Positions 34,301 through 47,958 are shown, numbered from the stretch's first letter. The stretch: DNA of 64,000 bases from Rhodosporidiobolus odoratus (GCA_034387635.1 JAOANU010000008.1:744001-808000), one strand, 5' to 3'. Made by a program: numbers and translations. The notes: generated by a model from the sequence alone, not told the origin.

Positions 34301-37300
34301 AGGCGAGGCGGAGGCACCGGGAGTGCAGGAGCTCAGCCTAGCTTACCAGCAGGCGAGCAGTGGTAGCGCGGCGGACGGCGAGTCGGGCATCAAGAAGCGC
34401 ATTTCCGAGATGGTCCTTCGCCATCTCAACGACCCGGATCGTACTCTCGCCAGCGCCGCTTTTTCAACCGCCAAACGCGTCTTCAGCGTTCCTGGGACGG
34501 AGCAGCTATTCCCGCAGGACGACCCTTCCGCTCCTTCTGTCTTTGCCGCCTATCTCACCACCCCTTCCCTCCAGCGTCCTCTCAGTCTTCGCCGCCGCCT
34601 TCCTCGCAGTCTCGACGAGCTCGAGACGGGAGAGCTTGTACAAGGCGCCGATGACTACTCAGTATGGGTCAAAGACGTCGCTGAACTTCTGGCCGACGTA
34701 CGCGGTGAAGGCGACGACTTCTATGCGCAACTCGTTCCTCTCAGCCAGATCAGCGCGACGTTGGCCAAGTCCATTATCCCGTACCTCGTTCACTCGATCC
34801 TCTTACAAGGCTTTTCGGCAGGCGACATTGAAGCAGAGCAACGCCTCTCCAGCTTCTTCGGTAGCGTCCTCCGTTCCCCGGCCAGCAGTCTCGACGCAAT
34901 CCGCCTCATCGTCGACACCGCCAGCTACCTTCGGCAACACGGACGTCCTGACCTTGCCCCTGCGTCTCGCTCCCGCTTCGACAGCTGGCTCGCCCTTGAT
35001 TGGGTTCTTCTCGCCGAGGGCGCGGTCCGAACCGGTGCCTACCTCGCCGCTCTCCTCTGCCTCGAACTCGGCCACGAGTACAATGGCCTGTTCGGCGGCT
35101 CCTCCGGCTCCCAGCAGCACACGCTCGATGAGCGAGGTCAAGCGCTTTTGTACGACATCTACGCCGAAATCGACGAGCCTGACGGTTTCTACGGCCGCGA
35201 ATCTGCCGACGTTCGGCAGGCGCTACTCAAGCGGTATCGACACGAAGGGGAGTGGGACGGTGCCTTCCGCACATATGGCGCCCGTCACGAAGCTCAATCT
35301 CGACAGGTCGGATCGCTCGACTCGTCCGCCACTACCGGAGTTGTCACCTCTCTCGCCTCCTTCGGGTTCAACCGCCTCGCCATGTCCGTCTATCAACCCG
35401 CTCGGATTGACGGTACGCTCAAGGCGCAAGACGTTCCGCCTGAGTTGCCGTACGAGCTCGCTTGGCGGACTGACGTCTGGGATCTGCCGGTCGAGAGGCA
35501 AGCCGCCGGTTCGTCAAGCGTATCGCTCTACTCCGCCCTTCGAGCATCTCGGATGTCCCGCTCAGTCGAGGCTACCCAAGCCGCCGTGGCCAGCGCGATG
35601 GCCGACGAGGTGAAGAAGCTGTCGGCGGTAACGCTCGACCTTCCTCGTCCCAACCGAGAGGCCTTGTCGACCATTCTGGCACTCAGGGAGGTTGACAGCC
35701 TGGCCCAGATCAAGGAGACTGAGCAGCTCACCTCGGAGCTTGTGGCAAGACTCGTTTCCATCCCAGAGCGGTTCAGGTCAGCTCCGACTTCTCTCCCCTT
35801 CTCGTTCCTCGCACGCCTGTTGGTTTCGAGATCGAACGCTAATCCGAATGTCACTTGCAGCTTCGAACAAGCCGAGCGTGTTCTATCGAGCCGAATCAGC
35901 ATTCTTCGCGGCATCCGGATGAAGGAGCGCGTTGACCAGGTCGGCGACGACTTTGCCATCGCAAGTAGCCTCTACAAGGACGCCACGTCGGCTGAACGAG
36001 CTTGTCTCATCGAGCTCAGTCAGGCGGCTCGCAAGCACGGTCACCTCCAGGCAGCCTTTAACGCCGTCACACTCGCCCACACCCTCGTCGAGGATTCAGC
36101 TGGGTTCGACGTCGACGAGGAGCTCGCCAACGTTCTGTGGGCGCAGGGAGAACATACGACCGCGATCTCCCTTCTGACGTCAGTGCAGGAGAAGTCAATG
36201 CGCAAACATGCAGCTACTTACGCCCGCTTGGTACGTCTCTGTTCCCTTTCGTCACACTTGTCCTTCTAGCTCAAGCTGTTGATGCCAAGTCTCGCACTTT
36301 CTTTGCACTTAAACAGGGCGAATGGACCGGCGAAGCTCGCATGCGGAACCCTCAGCAGGTTCTGGAAGAAAGCTTTGAACCCGCCATCGAAGCGCTCGAC
36401 GCCAAAGCCTCTCACACCGAACATGCCCACGTCTATCACGCCTTTGCTACCTTCGCTGACGCGCAGTACGAAGAACTCTCGAAGACACTCGCCGAGAAGC
36501 GACAGCGAACCGAACGATACGCAGCTCGCAAGTACAAGGAGTTCGACGAGATCGACCGTCAACTCCAGAGCGGCTCTCTCAGCAGCCACAAGCTTGAGAA
36601 GTCGAAGGAGACGGCGCAGGCGCACATGGACGAAGATCGCCGACAGGTCGAGGAGGTTGAGCAGTCGACAAAAATGATGCTTTGGCGGGCCGCCGAAAAC
36701 TACGCGAAGGCGCTACATGCTTCCGACGAATATGACGACAAGATCTTCCGTCTCTGCGGGCTCGGCCTTGCACATGCCGACAACGACGACCTTCACACCG
36801 CGCTCAAACCACTGCTCACCCAGATCCCTTCTCACAAATTTGTCTTCCTCGCCTACCAGCTTTCCGCTCGCCTTACCAAGTCGGACAGGCCATCTCCCTC
36901 AGCAGACAACATCCGCCGTCTCGTACAACGTCTCTGTACCGATCACCCCTTTCACGCCCTCTACCCCGTCAACGCTCTTCGCGACGTCCCTCCGCAACGA
37001 ACCTCGCGCCGCTCCTCCACTACGCGCGGCGAGACAGGCTCTAAGAATAGTCGCTCGCAAGCAGCTTCCGACGTCATCGAGCGAGTCAAGAAGTACGACA
37101 CCCTCTGTCCTCGAGTCGAAGCCGTCGAGCTTGTCCTTGAAGCCTACGCCGAATGGGCCGAACACGACATCAAGCGAAACCCAGCGTATCAAGATTCTCG
37201 CCAAAAACTCAAGAATGGCCCACATGAGATCCTCCGCTCCATGCGGATCAGGACAAAGGTCAAGAACCTTGCAATTCCGGTCACCACCTTTGATCTTCCC

Positions 37301-38758
37301 GTTGACCCGACGGGTCAGTATGACGAAAAGTCGTTCCCGCATATCGTGAGGTACGATGAGAAGTTCACGACGGCGGGAGGGATCCATTTGCCCAAGATTT
37401 GCACGTGCTGGGGTAGTGATGGGCAGCCGTACAAGCAGCTCGTAAGCCTTTTCCTCTCCCCCTTACTATGTCGCCCGACACTGAATAAGGCGTCTCTCTG
37501 CAGCTCAAGGGCGACGACGACATCCGACAAGACGCCGTCATGGAGCAAGTCTTCGCACTGGTCAATTCGCTCCTCGCTCGAGATGAAGGAGGTCGACGAC
37601 GTCGGCTCAACATCAGGACGTACAAGGTTGTCCCGCTTCAGCGCATGAACGGTCTGCTCGAGTTTGCGAGGAACACTCAGCCTCTCGGTTCCTTCTTGAC
37701 GCGTCTCTACGAGTGCGCCATGTCTTCCACCATCCCTTGACCATCCCTCTTGTCATCAAGCTAACTCAGCCCGGTTGTTGCAGTCAAATGGCACCCGGTA
37801 TCGCCAGAAAAGCCCGTGAGCTCCTCGGCGAGGTCGAGCGTAAACACCGCAATCGCCCAGAGACTCGCGAACCCGAAAAGCAACAGGTCTTCAAGAAGCT
37901 CATGAAGGACTTCCCGCCCCTCCTTCGTTACCTCTTCTGGCAGAAGCACAAGGTCCCTTCGCTCTGGTTCGACATGCGCCTCAACTACTCTCGAAGCGTA
38001 GCGACGACCTCGATAATTGGGAATATTGTCGGTCTGGGAGATCGGCATGTTTCGAACATCCTGATGGACGAGGCGACGGGAGAGTTGGTGCACATTGATT
38101 TCGGCATTGCCTTTGACCAGGTGCGCAAATCCACTCTGTCTCCCTCAATCGCATGCTGATGAGTAGCGCTCTCTTGTATTGGCAGGGCAAACGTCTGCCC
38201 ATTCCTGAACTCGTACCCTTCCGCCTCACCCACAACCTCATCGACGGTTTCGGAATGAGCGGCGTCGATGGCGTCTTCCGTCGCTGCAGCGAAGAAACCC
38301 TTCGAGTCCTTCGTGAGCGGTCAGGCGTCTTGATGACCGTTCTCGAGGTATTCAAGTACGATCCGTTACAGAATTGGTGCGCTGCTCTCCCATTTCTCGC
38401 GCTTTTACCTTCTACCTCTGTACCGATGCACTGATACGAAGGGGTGATCGACGTGTAGGGCCGTCTCCGCCGACATGGCGAAACGAATTCAAGGTTCCGA
38501 CGACCGCGAAGCTGGGGAACTCGATGCTCTCCCCGACGATGCAGACCGCGCCCTCTCGATCGTCAGGGGAAAACTCGATACTCGTCTGAGCGTACAGTAC
38601 ACGGTCAATCAGCTGATTCAGGAGGCGACGGATGCGAATAACCTGGCGACGATCTTCTCAGGTTAGCCTTTCTCTGTTTGGGCTGGTTACTTGCTCGCTC
38701 GGCCTTATGCTGACGTTCACTTACGATCGTATCGTTAGGCTGGCAAGCCTACTTCTGA
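28350..38758 (+). CDS. TEL1: ATM-family checkpoint kinase Tel1
   Basis: PI3K-related serine/threonine kinase that senses DNA double-strand breaks (via MRX/MRN) and maintains telomeres, in the nucleus. Exons: 28350-29864, 29955-32375, 32499-35776, 35861-36230, 36317-37441, 37504-37712, 37784-38120, 38186-38376, 38459-38661, 38739-38758, closing to about 3222 aa. The N-terminus carries a TAN-like segment (WLETLQTLFQVVILERNAYV). A long helical-repeat region follows, then a FAT region. The kinase starts at KGDDDIRQDAVMEQVFALVN (about residue 2905), with catalytic GLGDRHVSNILMD and HIDFGIAFDQG (about 3055-3080). The FATC tail ends LATIFSGWQAYF. Intron 35777-35860 is 84 nt with no stop, so it could be misread as coding. 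Low-complexity acidic and Ser-rich tracts interrupt the N-terminal half. Confidence 0.95.
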
Positions 38759-39148
38759 GCGCCATTGATCGTCGCATTCGCCATATCTTCGTATCCTCCC
38801 TCTGCTCCTTCTTCCCCTTCACACCCCTTTCCAGTCCTCGAACTTTCCGATTATCTCCCTTTTATAGTTCCCTCTGTCTGATGCCCCCCCTCGCAAATCA
38901 TCGCAACCCTTCGCAAGTGCATCACTGCATCCCCTCGTCAAGCTTGTCACCTCAAAAGTCGCAACATGCCACACGCTTTCGCAGTTTCTGCCCTCTCGAG
39001 CACCGTACCTACGCCAGAAGCTCACCGCGAGGAACAGAAAGTCTAAAGGTATACATGCTGCGTCATAGTTACGATGCAAGCTTTGCTGCCCAATTGTGAG
39101 GTTTTCCTCCGTTCTTACTTGCCCCATCACTACCTCCTATACACTGAT
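38759..39148. other. Convergent 3' intergenic region
   Basis: 390 bp between the ends of TEL1 (plus) and the ankyrin gene (minus). No gene is seen. Confidence 0.45.
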
Positions 39149-40103
39149 CTAAGCTTCCTCCGCCTCAGCTTTCTTCCTATCCCTCCTCTCCCTGACCTCA
39201 GCAAACCTCGTCTCGAACTTGTCGACCTTGAACAATTTCGTCGTTTGCCAAGCGGTAGGTTGACCGAGATCGGGATCGGCATCAGAGTCGAGGAGGAGGT
39301 GACAGACTGCGTCTTCTTGTTTGTAAATGGCTCCGGAGAGGGGAGATTGGTTACGGTCGTTGAGGCGGCTGGCGAACGGAAGAAGAGGAGGGAACGGAAA
39401 GTGGAGGACAGGGAGACGGTGAGGCGTGCGAGGAACAAGGAAAAGAGGTGTCAGCGAGGCTGGATGTGAGCGGAGTAAGAGCACGCAATGAGAGCGAAGG
39501 GGAAGGGAGACGCTAGGGCCAACAGGAGGGGACCGAAAATCGAAAGGGAACGAGGGAAAAAGACATACTTTGGGTCTGCCCCGTGTTGTAGTAGCAGCTT
39601 GACCACTTCCGCGTGTCCGTGATACGCCGCAAGCATGAGTAACGAGTCTCCATTCTGCATAAGCGAGGGAGTCAGCCTATACGAAGCAGGAGGGAGAACG
39701 GAAACGGGTAGAGCGCACCTCATTAATCATGTTCGGTGGTAATCCCGCCTGAAGAGGTTCCCGGAACGCTTCGGCATTGCCTTCTCGTGCAGCGGTGAAG
39801 AACTATTCGACCGTGTCGGCGCAGCGCGCACAGAGTCGAGTCGAGAGTGGAGCCGATGAACGGATAATGCATTTGTCATTCGAAGCCGACGACAGCGTGC
39901 GAGAGGCCGGGTAGGGAGACGGGTCATATGGAAATGTTGATCGAGTGTGTAGAAGAGTATGGCGAAGCGATTCGAGGGGAACGACCGATGTAAGCGGATT
40001 CTCAAGATGAGAGTGGAGGATGAGGCGAATACACCTGTCGAGCATACTCAAGAGCCTCAGCCGAGGGTCCTGTGCTGTGTTGAGAAGCTACTTCTGCCGC
40101 CAT
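39149..40103 (-). CDS. Small ankyrin-repeat protein
   Basis: Four exons close to 152 aa: 40103-40035, 39802-39719, 39654-39569, 39368-39149. Ankyrin units are visible as FFTAAREGNAEAFREPLQAG, then NGDSLLMLAAYHGHAEVVKL with LLQHGADPN, then RLNDRNQSPLSGAIYKQEDA with VCHLLLDSDADPD. The tail is charged (ERRDRKKAEAEEA). It resembles short fungal ankyrin proteins of unknown function; these repeats bind other proteins. No transmembrane or signal segment is seen. Confidence 0.88.
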
Positions 40104-40549
40104 GGTGTTTTATACGTATCAGCAGGAGGTGAGGTGAAGAACAAGAACAAGAAGCAGGAGAAGCCTGGGGGAAACTTCGAGGTTCAGAGCGGACAGAGTG
40201 GTGCCCAGATGCTCGACTGTCGCCAAGACGGTGCTTTATCGAAGTGTAGGAGCCGGGACACTGGGGAAAGCAGGACCGGGACCAGGAGCACTGAGTCCGA
40301 CTAGCCACAACGATGAAGAGAAAAGAAAAGGATTCCGCCAGCCTGTCTGCCGTCACTTCGCATAGTCCGGTCTCTCTTGCGCCGCGCAGGTCGTGCAGAA
40401 GCGGACAACAAGCTAGAAGCGGCAAATGGGAAGCAACCCCCAGAATTGACCAACCCCCTCCGTAACTTTGACGCATATCTGCGACGACCGTCTGACCGAT
40501 TGCATAGGCCTGATCCATACACGCTTCCGCCCAACAGCAGCTCCCGTCC
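40104..40549. other. Promoter of ankyrin gene / 3' flank of uS7m
   Basis: 446 bp between two minus-strand genes. Nothing else is recognised. Confidence 0.4.
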
Positions 40550-41343
40550 CTATCGTCCGACGCTGCATGAGGGCAAAGACAGACAAACAGAAGGAGAGAA
40601 GGACAGAAAGATAGCCAGGAAAAGGTCAGTTTGCGCATCGACGATGAGTGGGTAGAGGTGATGGAGTTCTCCGCATAGGTTGCTTGCCGACTAGACAGCG
40701 GTGCAGAAGTTACGTACTTGGCTCGTCCCGTCACACCCTGGGTATGTCTCCCTTCGAGTTTCTTCAACGCTTCACTCTGACCCGACAAAACGGCGAGAAC
40801 CTCGAGCGCCAACCGCTTTCCAAACTTTTTCTCGACGCCCTGCCTCTTGTCACTGGCCTCGACGATCCATTTCCAGGCCTGCCTTCTCCTCTGCTCGGCG
40901 GTGAGGGGTTGGGGCGTCTGAAGAACCTTTGTTCCCTGCCTGCGTCCGACGATCCGAATGCTCGGGCTGGAGAGTTCGATGGCCTTGCGTAGGAGGGGGA
41001 TGGGTGGAGATCCCGTGGTGAGTTGCAGCTGGGCGAGCATGTCGTCGAGGTGGGAGTGGGTTCTTGCGAGTTTGCCATCCCTCATGATGAGACGGGCGAG
41101 GACAGAGAGGAGTTGAGCGTCGGGGTCGAGGGCAGCGGGGTCTGTCGGTTTTGCTTGTGAGGGAGAAGTGGTAGCATGTTGAATCGCTGGAGGTAGAGTC
41201 GAGGAAGTTGAGATGAGAGAGGGAGATGAGGAGGAATTGGCGAGGAGGGTTGATTCGAATGAGGACAAGCTCGAGAGTGGTCGTGACGAAGGTTGGGATG
41301 CCCTCAAGGCGATTGCGAGTGTCCTGAGTGCTGTTCGTTGCAT
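40550..41343 (-). CDS. RSM7: Mitochondrial small-subunit ribosomal protein uS7
   Basis: uS7 nucleates assembly of the small-subunit head, here in the mitochondrial ribosome. Exon 1 (41343-40718) codes a Ser/Arg-rich presequence (MQRTALRTLAIALRASQPSS). The S7 core follows: LLSVLARLIMRDGKLARTHS, PLLRKAIELSSPSIRIVGRR, EQRRRQAWKWIVEASDK. It ends KKLEGRHTQGVTGRA. I join it across intron 40717-40563 to a 13-nt last exon (40562-40550), giving ...TGRANVGR and 212 aa. That short C-terminus fits the family's ending but rests only on phase and splice consensus. Confidence 0.8.
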
Positions 41344-41531
41344 TGTTCGCGTTCAAGTTGAGAACAAGGCCAAGGCTAGGATTCCTCCGTCCGTCTCTCG
41401 TCTACCACTACACCGCGGAAATCTCGCTTGAACGGCTCACAAAGGAACAGCCAGCTACCCAGCACGCTCGCAAGCAACTACCAAATCGCACCGTCTCGTT
41501 CCGACTCTTTCCTCTTCATCGCCCGACCGCC

Positions 41532-42762
<1,231 letters not shown>

Positions 42763-43105
42763 GCGGAGGTGGCGCTAGTTTTGAGGCGTGTGGGACGAGG
42801 TCTTGGTATACCCTTTCTTTTTAGCTTACTTTGCGGGGTCTCGGAAGACACTGGGCTTGAGAGGGAAAGGGACTTTTCTTTTGCAGTCAATTCCAGTCGT
42901 TCGTTGTTTTCCAGTTCTTCGTGCCGACGCTTGGCTCCCGCTGTTGCTGCCGCCAGCGGAGAGTTGCTTCATCGGTTGTACTTGCGCTGCTGGATTGCGT
43001 TGCTCTGAAGGTCCGCTGGGTTGCCTCCGATCTTGACCTAGCTCCCCACCTCCGTCCGGCACAACTTGACTTTCCCTCTTCTTCACTGTCTGCTGATATC
43101 ATATC
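42763..43105. other. Intergenic, promoter of sulfurtransferase
   Basis: 343 bp in tandem orientation: 3' end of IDI1 and upstream region of the next gene. No other feature is seen. Confidence 0.4.
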
Positions 43106-44944
43106 ATGCTGCTCTCCCGACTACCGCGTCTCGCATCACCACTGGCTCGCACCTCGATGCGCACTCTCACCACCACTCCCTCCCTCCTCCGCCCCGTTCA
43201 ACTCTTATCCCCAAAAGATCTCTCTTCCCTCCTGACTTCTCCAGCCTCTCAAACACAGGGAAAGGAACGAGATGTAGTCGTGTTGGATGCAAGTTGGTTC
43301 ATGCCCAATTTGGACCCGCCTAGGGACGCTTGGGCGGAGTTTAGGAAGAAGAGGATTGAGGGCAGTGGGTTTTGGCATCTCGTCAGTCAAGTTTCTCTTC
43401 CCTGTATGCCACTGCTCCCATATCCTTGGTGTGTGGTTTGGCGCTGACCTGACCCCCTCGGTGAGAAATAGGATCAAATCGCCTCGACGTCCGATGTTGG
43501 TGTTCCGCACAATATCCCTACCAAGGAAATGTTTGAGGATGCGTGCAGTCGATTGGGCATCAGTAGGGAGAGTCATGTCGTCGTGTACGATACGCAGGGA
43601 GTCTTCAGTAGTCCGAGGGCGGCGTTTACGTTTGACGTACGTCTTGGCTTTTTCCTTTTCCTTTCCCTCCTTTCCTCCTGTTTCGCTTCTTGCCGAGCTG
43701 TATCGGCCTCCTCTCGTCATTCGACAAAAGCCTCCATCCGGCGGCATTGCTGCGTGCTTACCCTATCTCTCGCGCATCTAGCACTTCTCTCACCCACAAA
43801 TCTCTGTTCTAGACGGTGGCCTTCCTCGCTGGATCGCTGAAGGCTACCCAATCTCGACCACCTCCCCCGCGAACCCGAATCCTCATGCTCTGCTGGAAGG
43901 GGAGAAGGCGAGTTACCAGGGGATCTTCAGCGAGTTGCTTTATGCTGTCAAGCCCAGGGTAGAGAGCTACTTTATTGCTGACATCGAGGTACGTTGTAGT
44001 TCCGGGAAATCCTCAGCACCTTCTACGTCTCTTGTGACACGGTGCTGCTGGGATCCGCCTCAGCTGTGTCAGCTCTCCCTCCCACGAGGCCTGTTTTCTG
44101 ACCCGTGGCCTTTTCTTCTCCTTCTTTGCATGGTCTTCAGGAACTCTTCACCGACTACAAAGTGCCAGAGGGATCTGAGAAGGAGGGTGATGTCAAGCAA
44201 TGGCAGGACATGGTGTCCAACTCGGAAAAGGGCGAACGTCAGGGAAACGCAGTTTTGGACGCTAGGCCGGAAGGGCGGTACGTTCCTCTCTACTCCTCTT
44301 GCTTGTGATTGACCGCTGCTTATCAGATTGTGCCTTCGTATGGTCGTCTTGCTTGTCTTGTTCGTCTTGTACAGCTTCCACGGTACCGCCCCCGAACCGC
44401 GGCCCTCCCTCTCCTCGGGCCACATGCCCCACTCCCTCTCTCTCCCCTTCTCGTCTGTCCTCTCCGAATCGAGCACCACTGAACCGAGTTACAAGATTCT
44501 GAAGAGCCCGGAGGAGTTGGTCAAGGTGTTTAAGGAGACTTTGGGAGCCGAGGAATGGGAGAAGGTCAAGAAGGGTGAGAGGGGTGTCACGACTACTTGT
44601 GGGAGTGGCATGACGGTATGTCCATCACCCTCTGAGCATAAGTCTGTGGCGCTGTGTAGCCGCAGGTTGCGGGCTATAGGAAAGCGATTGAGTATGAACC
44701 TGACTCGCTTCCTCTCTGCTTTTGGTTTTTTTTCTTGCTCACAGGCTGCCATCCTCTGGCTCGCCCTTCAACGCGCGGGAGTGAGCAACAACGTTAGCTT
44801 GTACGACGAGGTCAGTCTTTCCTGCCCCTTCTCCTTTTCCGCTTGTCAATGAAGAGACTGACCCGTTGCCTTTTTCTTTCCTCTTGTATGCAGAGCTGGA
44901 CGGGATACGCCAGTCGCCCCGAGAGCAAGATTGTCAAGTCGTAA
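43106..44944 (+). CDS. TUM1: Two-domain rhodanese / mercaptopyruvate sulfurtransferase
   Basis: Sulfur-transfer enzyme of the thiosulfate/3-mercaptopyruvate sulfurtransferase family. A mitochondrial-type presequence (RLPRLASPLARTSMRTLTTT) precedes the first rhodanese domain (VVVLDASWFMPN; SRESHVVVYDTQGVFSSPRA). The second domain carries the persulfide-forming active-site loop TTCGSGMTAAILWLAL, and the protein ends SWTGYASRPESKIVKS. Supported exons: 43106-43381, 43472-43636, 43813-43988, 44141-44277, 44375-44615, 44745-44810, 44894-44944. Between 43637 and 43812 an exon of length 3n+1 is needed to keep frame, where relatives have a RVWW/FGH segment. I could not find it, so that piece is unresolved or damaged. 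Confidence 0.82.
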
Positions 44945-45301
44945 GGACTGGTACGTGGGGCGTGGGGCGTGCTTACAGCTGTACAGCGTGATGGAATAGA
45001 GGCAGTACCTACCCAACAAGCGGCTGAAAAGGCGTTGAGCGGGGGAGGAGAAGAAAAGGGAGGAAACTGGAGATGCGGCGCGTTCAGGACGCCTAGGACG
45101 CTTGTGATTGTCGTTTGTAAGTGGTGGATTGTGCTAAGGTAGTGACTGGAGCTTGGTGGTCCTAGAGTTGTTCCCCCACCTTGTTCACGTTCCTCCCGAG
45201 GAGCTCCAATTCAGACGCGTTCCAGCCTTTCTCTCTCTCGTTCCTCTTCTTCCTCCTTTCTATTGCTTCTATTCACGCGACTGCACCTGATTACATCCAC
45301 C
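44945..45301. other. Intergenic, promoter of cell-surface protein gene
   Basis: 357 bp in tandem orientation. It carries the 3' flank of the sulfurtransferase gene and the leader of the next gene. No other feature is seen. Confidence 0.4.
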
Positions 45302-46592
45302 ATGATCACAAGCACTGCTACGTCTGCTCTACTGGCTCTGTCAACTCTCACCACTTTCACCTTCGCACTCCCGACCCTTCCCAACTCCTTCTTCGACGAA
45401 CGCTCGTTCGAAGACGCGCCCCTGGACTTCAGGCAATTCAGCAAGAGGGATACCGCCACCACGAATGACTACCAAGGTGTCGACTCGGGCAATCAATTGC
45501 TCTACTTTCCTTCGTTTGAGAGGCCCACTAAGGGGGAGGTCTTCCAGGCTGGAGGGAATTTGAGGATCGCTTGGTACGTTCTTGTTCCCTATGACAGACA
45601 CGTGAAGAAGCTGCGCGAGTTGCGGGCGAGGCGGGATGGGCCATGTTTGGCGAAGCAGGAGGTGGTCGAGGTCGGTGCATGCGGACGCGTTTGGTCACGC
45701 GCGCGTCCGGTCTGCTGGACCAGGCGCTTACGGCTCCTCGTCGGGTTCTGCAGGAACACCACCAAGCCATATGACTGGAACGAGGATCAATTGCCCAAGT
45801 ATGCTGAGGTCCGGTTGGGTTACCTCGACCCGAACGATCCGGGTTACCACCTTGATGCCGGTTCGTCCTTCTCTTTTTCTTTAGCTCCCGTTATGCCTGG
45901 AACGCGACGATTGACACATTTATCTATCTGCAGCCCCTCCCCTTGGTAATATTTCGTACTGGGACGGGCCTGGTACTGCCGACCTCCCTCTTCCGTCCGA
46001 CCTCGCAACCAGGTCGACCTACTTTATCACGGCAGGTTCGACCAGTGTCACCTCGGCTCAGTTCACTATCGAAGCTGTTGACGCCTCGGTCTCGTCCTCT
46101 GCGCCGGAGAGCAGTACTCCAGCCGACACAAGTAGTCAGGCTCAGCCCGGGTCCCCTTCCCTCAATTCCGCCTCTATGGAGTCCACCGTCCCTGACCCTC
46201 TTTCCACCCTGACCGCCACCTCGATGTCCTCCTCCTCCAGCGCCGTGGATACTACACCTTCCTTGTCCCACATGTCCAGCATCGCAACCGCCAGCTCTCC
46301 TCCATCTTCCGCGTCCTCCATTCTTTCCTCCGCGACTTCGATCGCCCTCGCTGCCGAAGTAGCCAGCTCGACGTTGTCTCTTCACCTCGTCTCTTCATCT
46401 CCTGCCACCTCGTCGCCCTCGTCCTCTTCTTCCTCAGCAGGAAGGTCATCAAGCCTAGCCGCCGCGAGCGGGAACGTCGCTGCTGCCTCTGCTACGCCTT
46501 CCTCGACAAGCGGGGCTTCCGTACTTTCGTTGATCGGTGCCCAGGGATGGATGGGCATCGTCGTCGGCGCTATCGCGCTTGGTATGCTCTAA
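45302..46592 (+). CDS. Ser/Thr-rich GPI-anchored cell-surface protein
   Basis: Three exons close to 345 aa: 45302-45573, 45754-45860, 45934-46592. An N-terminal signal peptide (SALLALSTLTTFTFALP) precedes a domain with LRIAW, NEDQLPKYAEVRLGYLDP, GNISYWDGPGTADLPLPSD and STYFITAGSTSVTSAQFTIE. This resembles the Kre9/KNH1-type N-terminal domain of fungal Ser/Thr-rich GPI proteins. About 150 residues of Ser/Thr/Ala follow (O-mannosylation likely). The C-terminus is hydrophobic, GWMGIVVGAIALGML, consistent with a GPI-attachment signal. Role in the wall is inferred. Confidence 0.82.
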
Positions 46593-47366
46593 AACGCGGG
46601 GGGGAAAGAAAGGATCGGAGAGCAACGGGAGTTGTACCACATGATAAACCCTGGTTTTTTTCGTTTTTCTTCCCTCTCCTTCCTTCCTTTCTTCTTCGGG
46701 TTTCACTCTTATTGTATTAGTCCTCTTCATCGCACACGTACGCCAGGGTTTTGCTGGCCCCTCTTAAACTTCCTATTTGCTCTCGTATCCAGTTGCCGTC
46801 TATTCCTCCTCCCGCTCTTTCTTGTACTACGTGTGAATCATGTTGACGAAACGGGTTTGCCCGGCATAGCGACGGTGCAGCTCAGGCCTCAGGGTTCGGA
46901 TGTTGCGAGCGAAGTCGCGGAGGAAAGCCGTCGAAAAAAAAAAAAAAAAAAAAAAAAAAATGTCCGCGACGTCCTGACCGCTTCGCTCGCGAAACGTCGA
47001 CCGTGTCAGGAGGGGTGGAGTCATAAGGGACAGTCTGATACCAACATTAAAGGCTTCAATGCAGGGTAGAGGCGCAGTAACTGTGGGGAGAGCGCGCTGA
47101 GAAGGTCGGCGGCGCAATGTTCTCTGCGTGCCGCGCCTGACTTGCACAGCCTACTCTCTTATGTCCGGGACTCCCCATCGTCCCCATGCAGACACGCCAC
47201 GCGAGACGACTAACGTTTTCGGATACCGACGCCGCCGGATAAAAGCCGTGTATGTTGTGCTGGCGCTGCGCCGGAGCAGCAACCCGCTAAGCACCGAAGC
47301 ACTGTAGGTCTTCCACGGCTTGCTCTTGACTGCACCACCTACTCCCACGACGGTACAAGATTCGAC
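46593..47366. other. 3' flank and start of accessory island
   Basis: Contains the terminator region of the GPI-protein gene, the A27 hairpin (46905-46990), and a 21-nt word at 47096-47116 that recurs at 49232-49252. No gene is seen. Confidence 0.5.
46905..46990. repeat. Inverted repeat flanking an A27 run
   Basis: The left arm GCGAGCGAAGTCGCGGA (46905-46921) is matched on the right by TCCGCGAC (46963-46970) and CTTCGCTCGC (46981-46990). The right arm is split by a 10-nt insertion. Between the arms lies a run of 27 A (46934-46960). It could form a hairpin past the 3' end of the GPI-protein gene, or mark an inserted element. Confidence 0.75.
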
Positions 47367-47958
47367 ATGTCCAACCGCTCCGTTACGCTCCTTGAGCAGG
47401 TCCTCAACGAGATATATGGCCCTCGCCCGAGGGTCGCAGCTGTGGACAACGAATAGCGGAAATATTAGGCCGAAATGACCGTGGCGGATCAAGAGACGGT
47501 GCTTGCGTGGCTGCGGCAAGTGAGGATGTATGTCGCCGGCGGGGTTGTCACCTCCAAAGGTGGTGGGCTTCCGGACCTCCCTGACTTGACTAAGTGATTC
47601 AGCAGTACCAAGGTGTGTCAGCTGTCTTCCTCCGTGTCTGTGTCTATACCTTCCAGAGACCCACGGGAGCTGAAAACATTCAACGAGGTGATGTTTCCTG
47701 CAGGTCGGACCGTATTATCAACACCTTAAGGAAGTACTCGAAGCAATGCGTGGGCAAGCGGAACGGATGGTACGCTCTAGAATCCTCCCTGAGCTCATAC
47801 ATGTCGACTGACGGCCCGAAACAGCTACTGGCGTCCTGCTTCAATCGCAGCGGCACGCGGGAACAAGCATGTGCTCACTTAGCAAGGCGGAACTGGGTAG
47901 GAGGGCGGCACTTCATTATGGGACCACCCCAGAGCGGTGGGCTGCTGGCAGGTGGTAG
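47367..47958 (+). pseudogene. Unrecognised family, copy 1 (probably decayed)
   Basis: Plus-strand blocks: ATG 47367 opens SVTLLEQVLNEIYGPRPRVA. After two in-frame TAG codons the same frame continues QETVLAWLRQVRMYVAGG, matching KKTLEWLGGLEAYAAGR of copy 3. An exon at 47704-47769 (VGPYYQHLKEVLEAMRGQ) is then spliced over 47770-47850 to 47851-47958, which ends SLSKAELGRRAALHYGTTPE then RWAAGRW. The last two exons line up with copy 3 in content and in phase-0 intron position. The stops need either very short introns or loss of function. No known domain is recognised. Confidence 0.55.
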
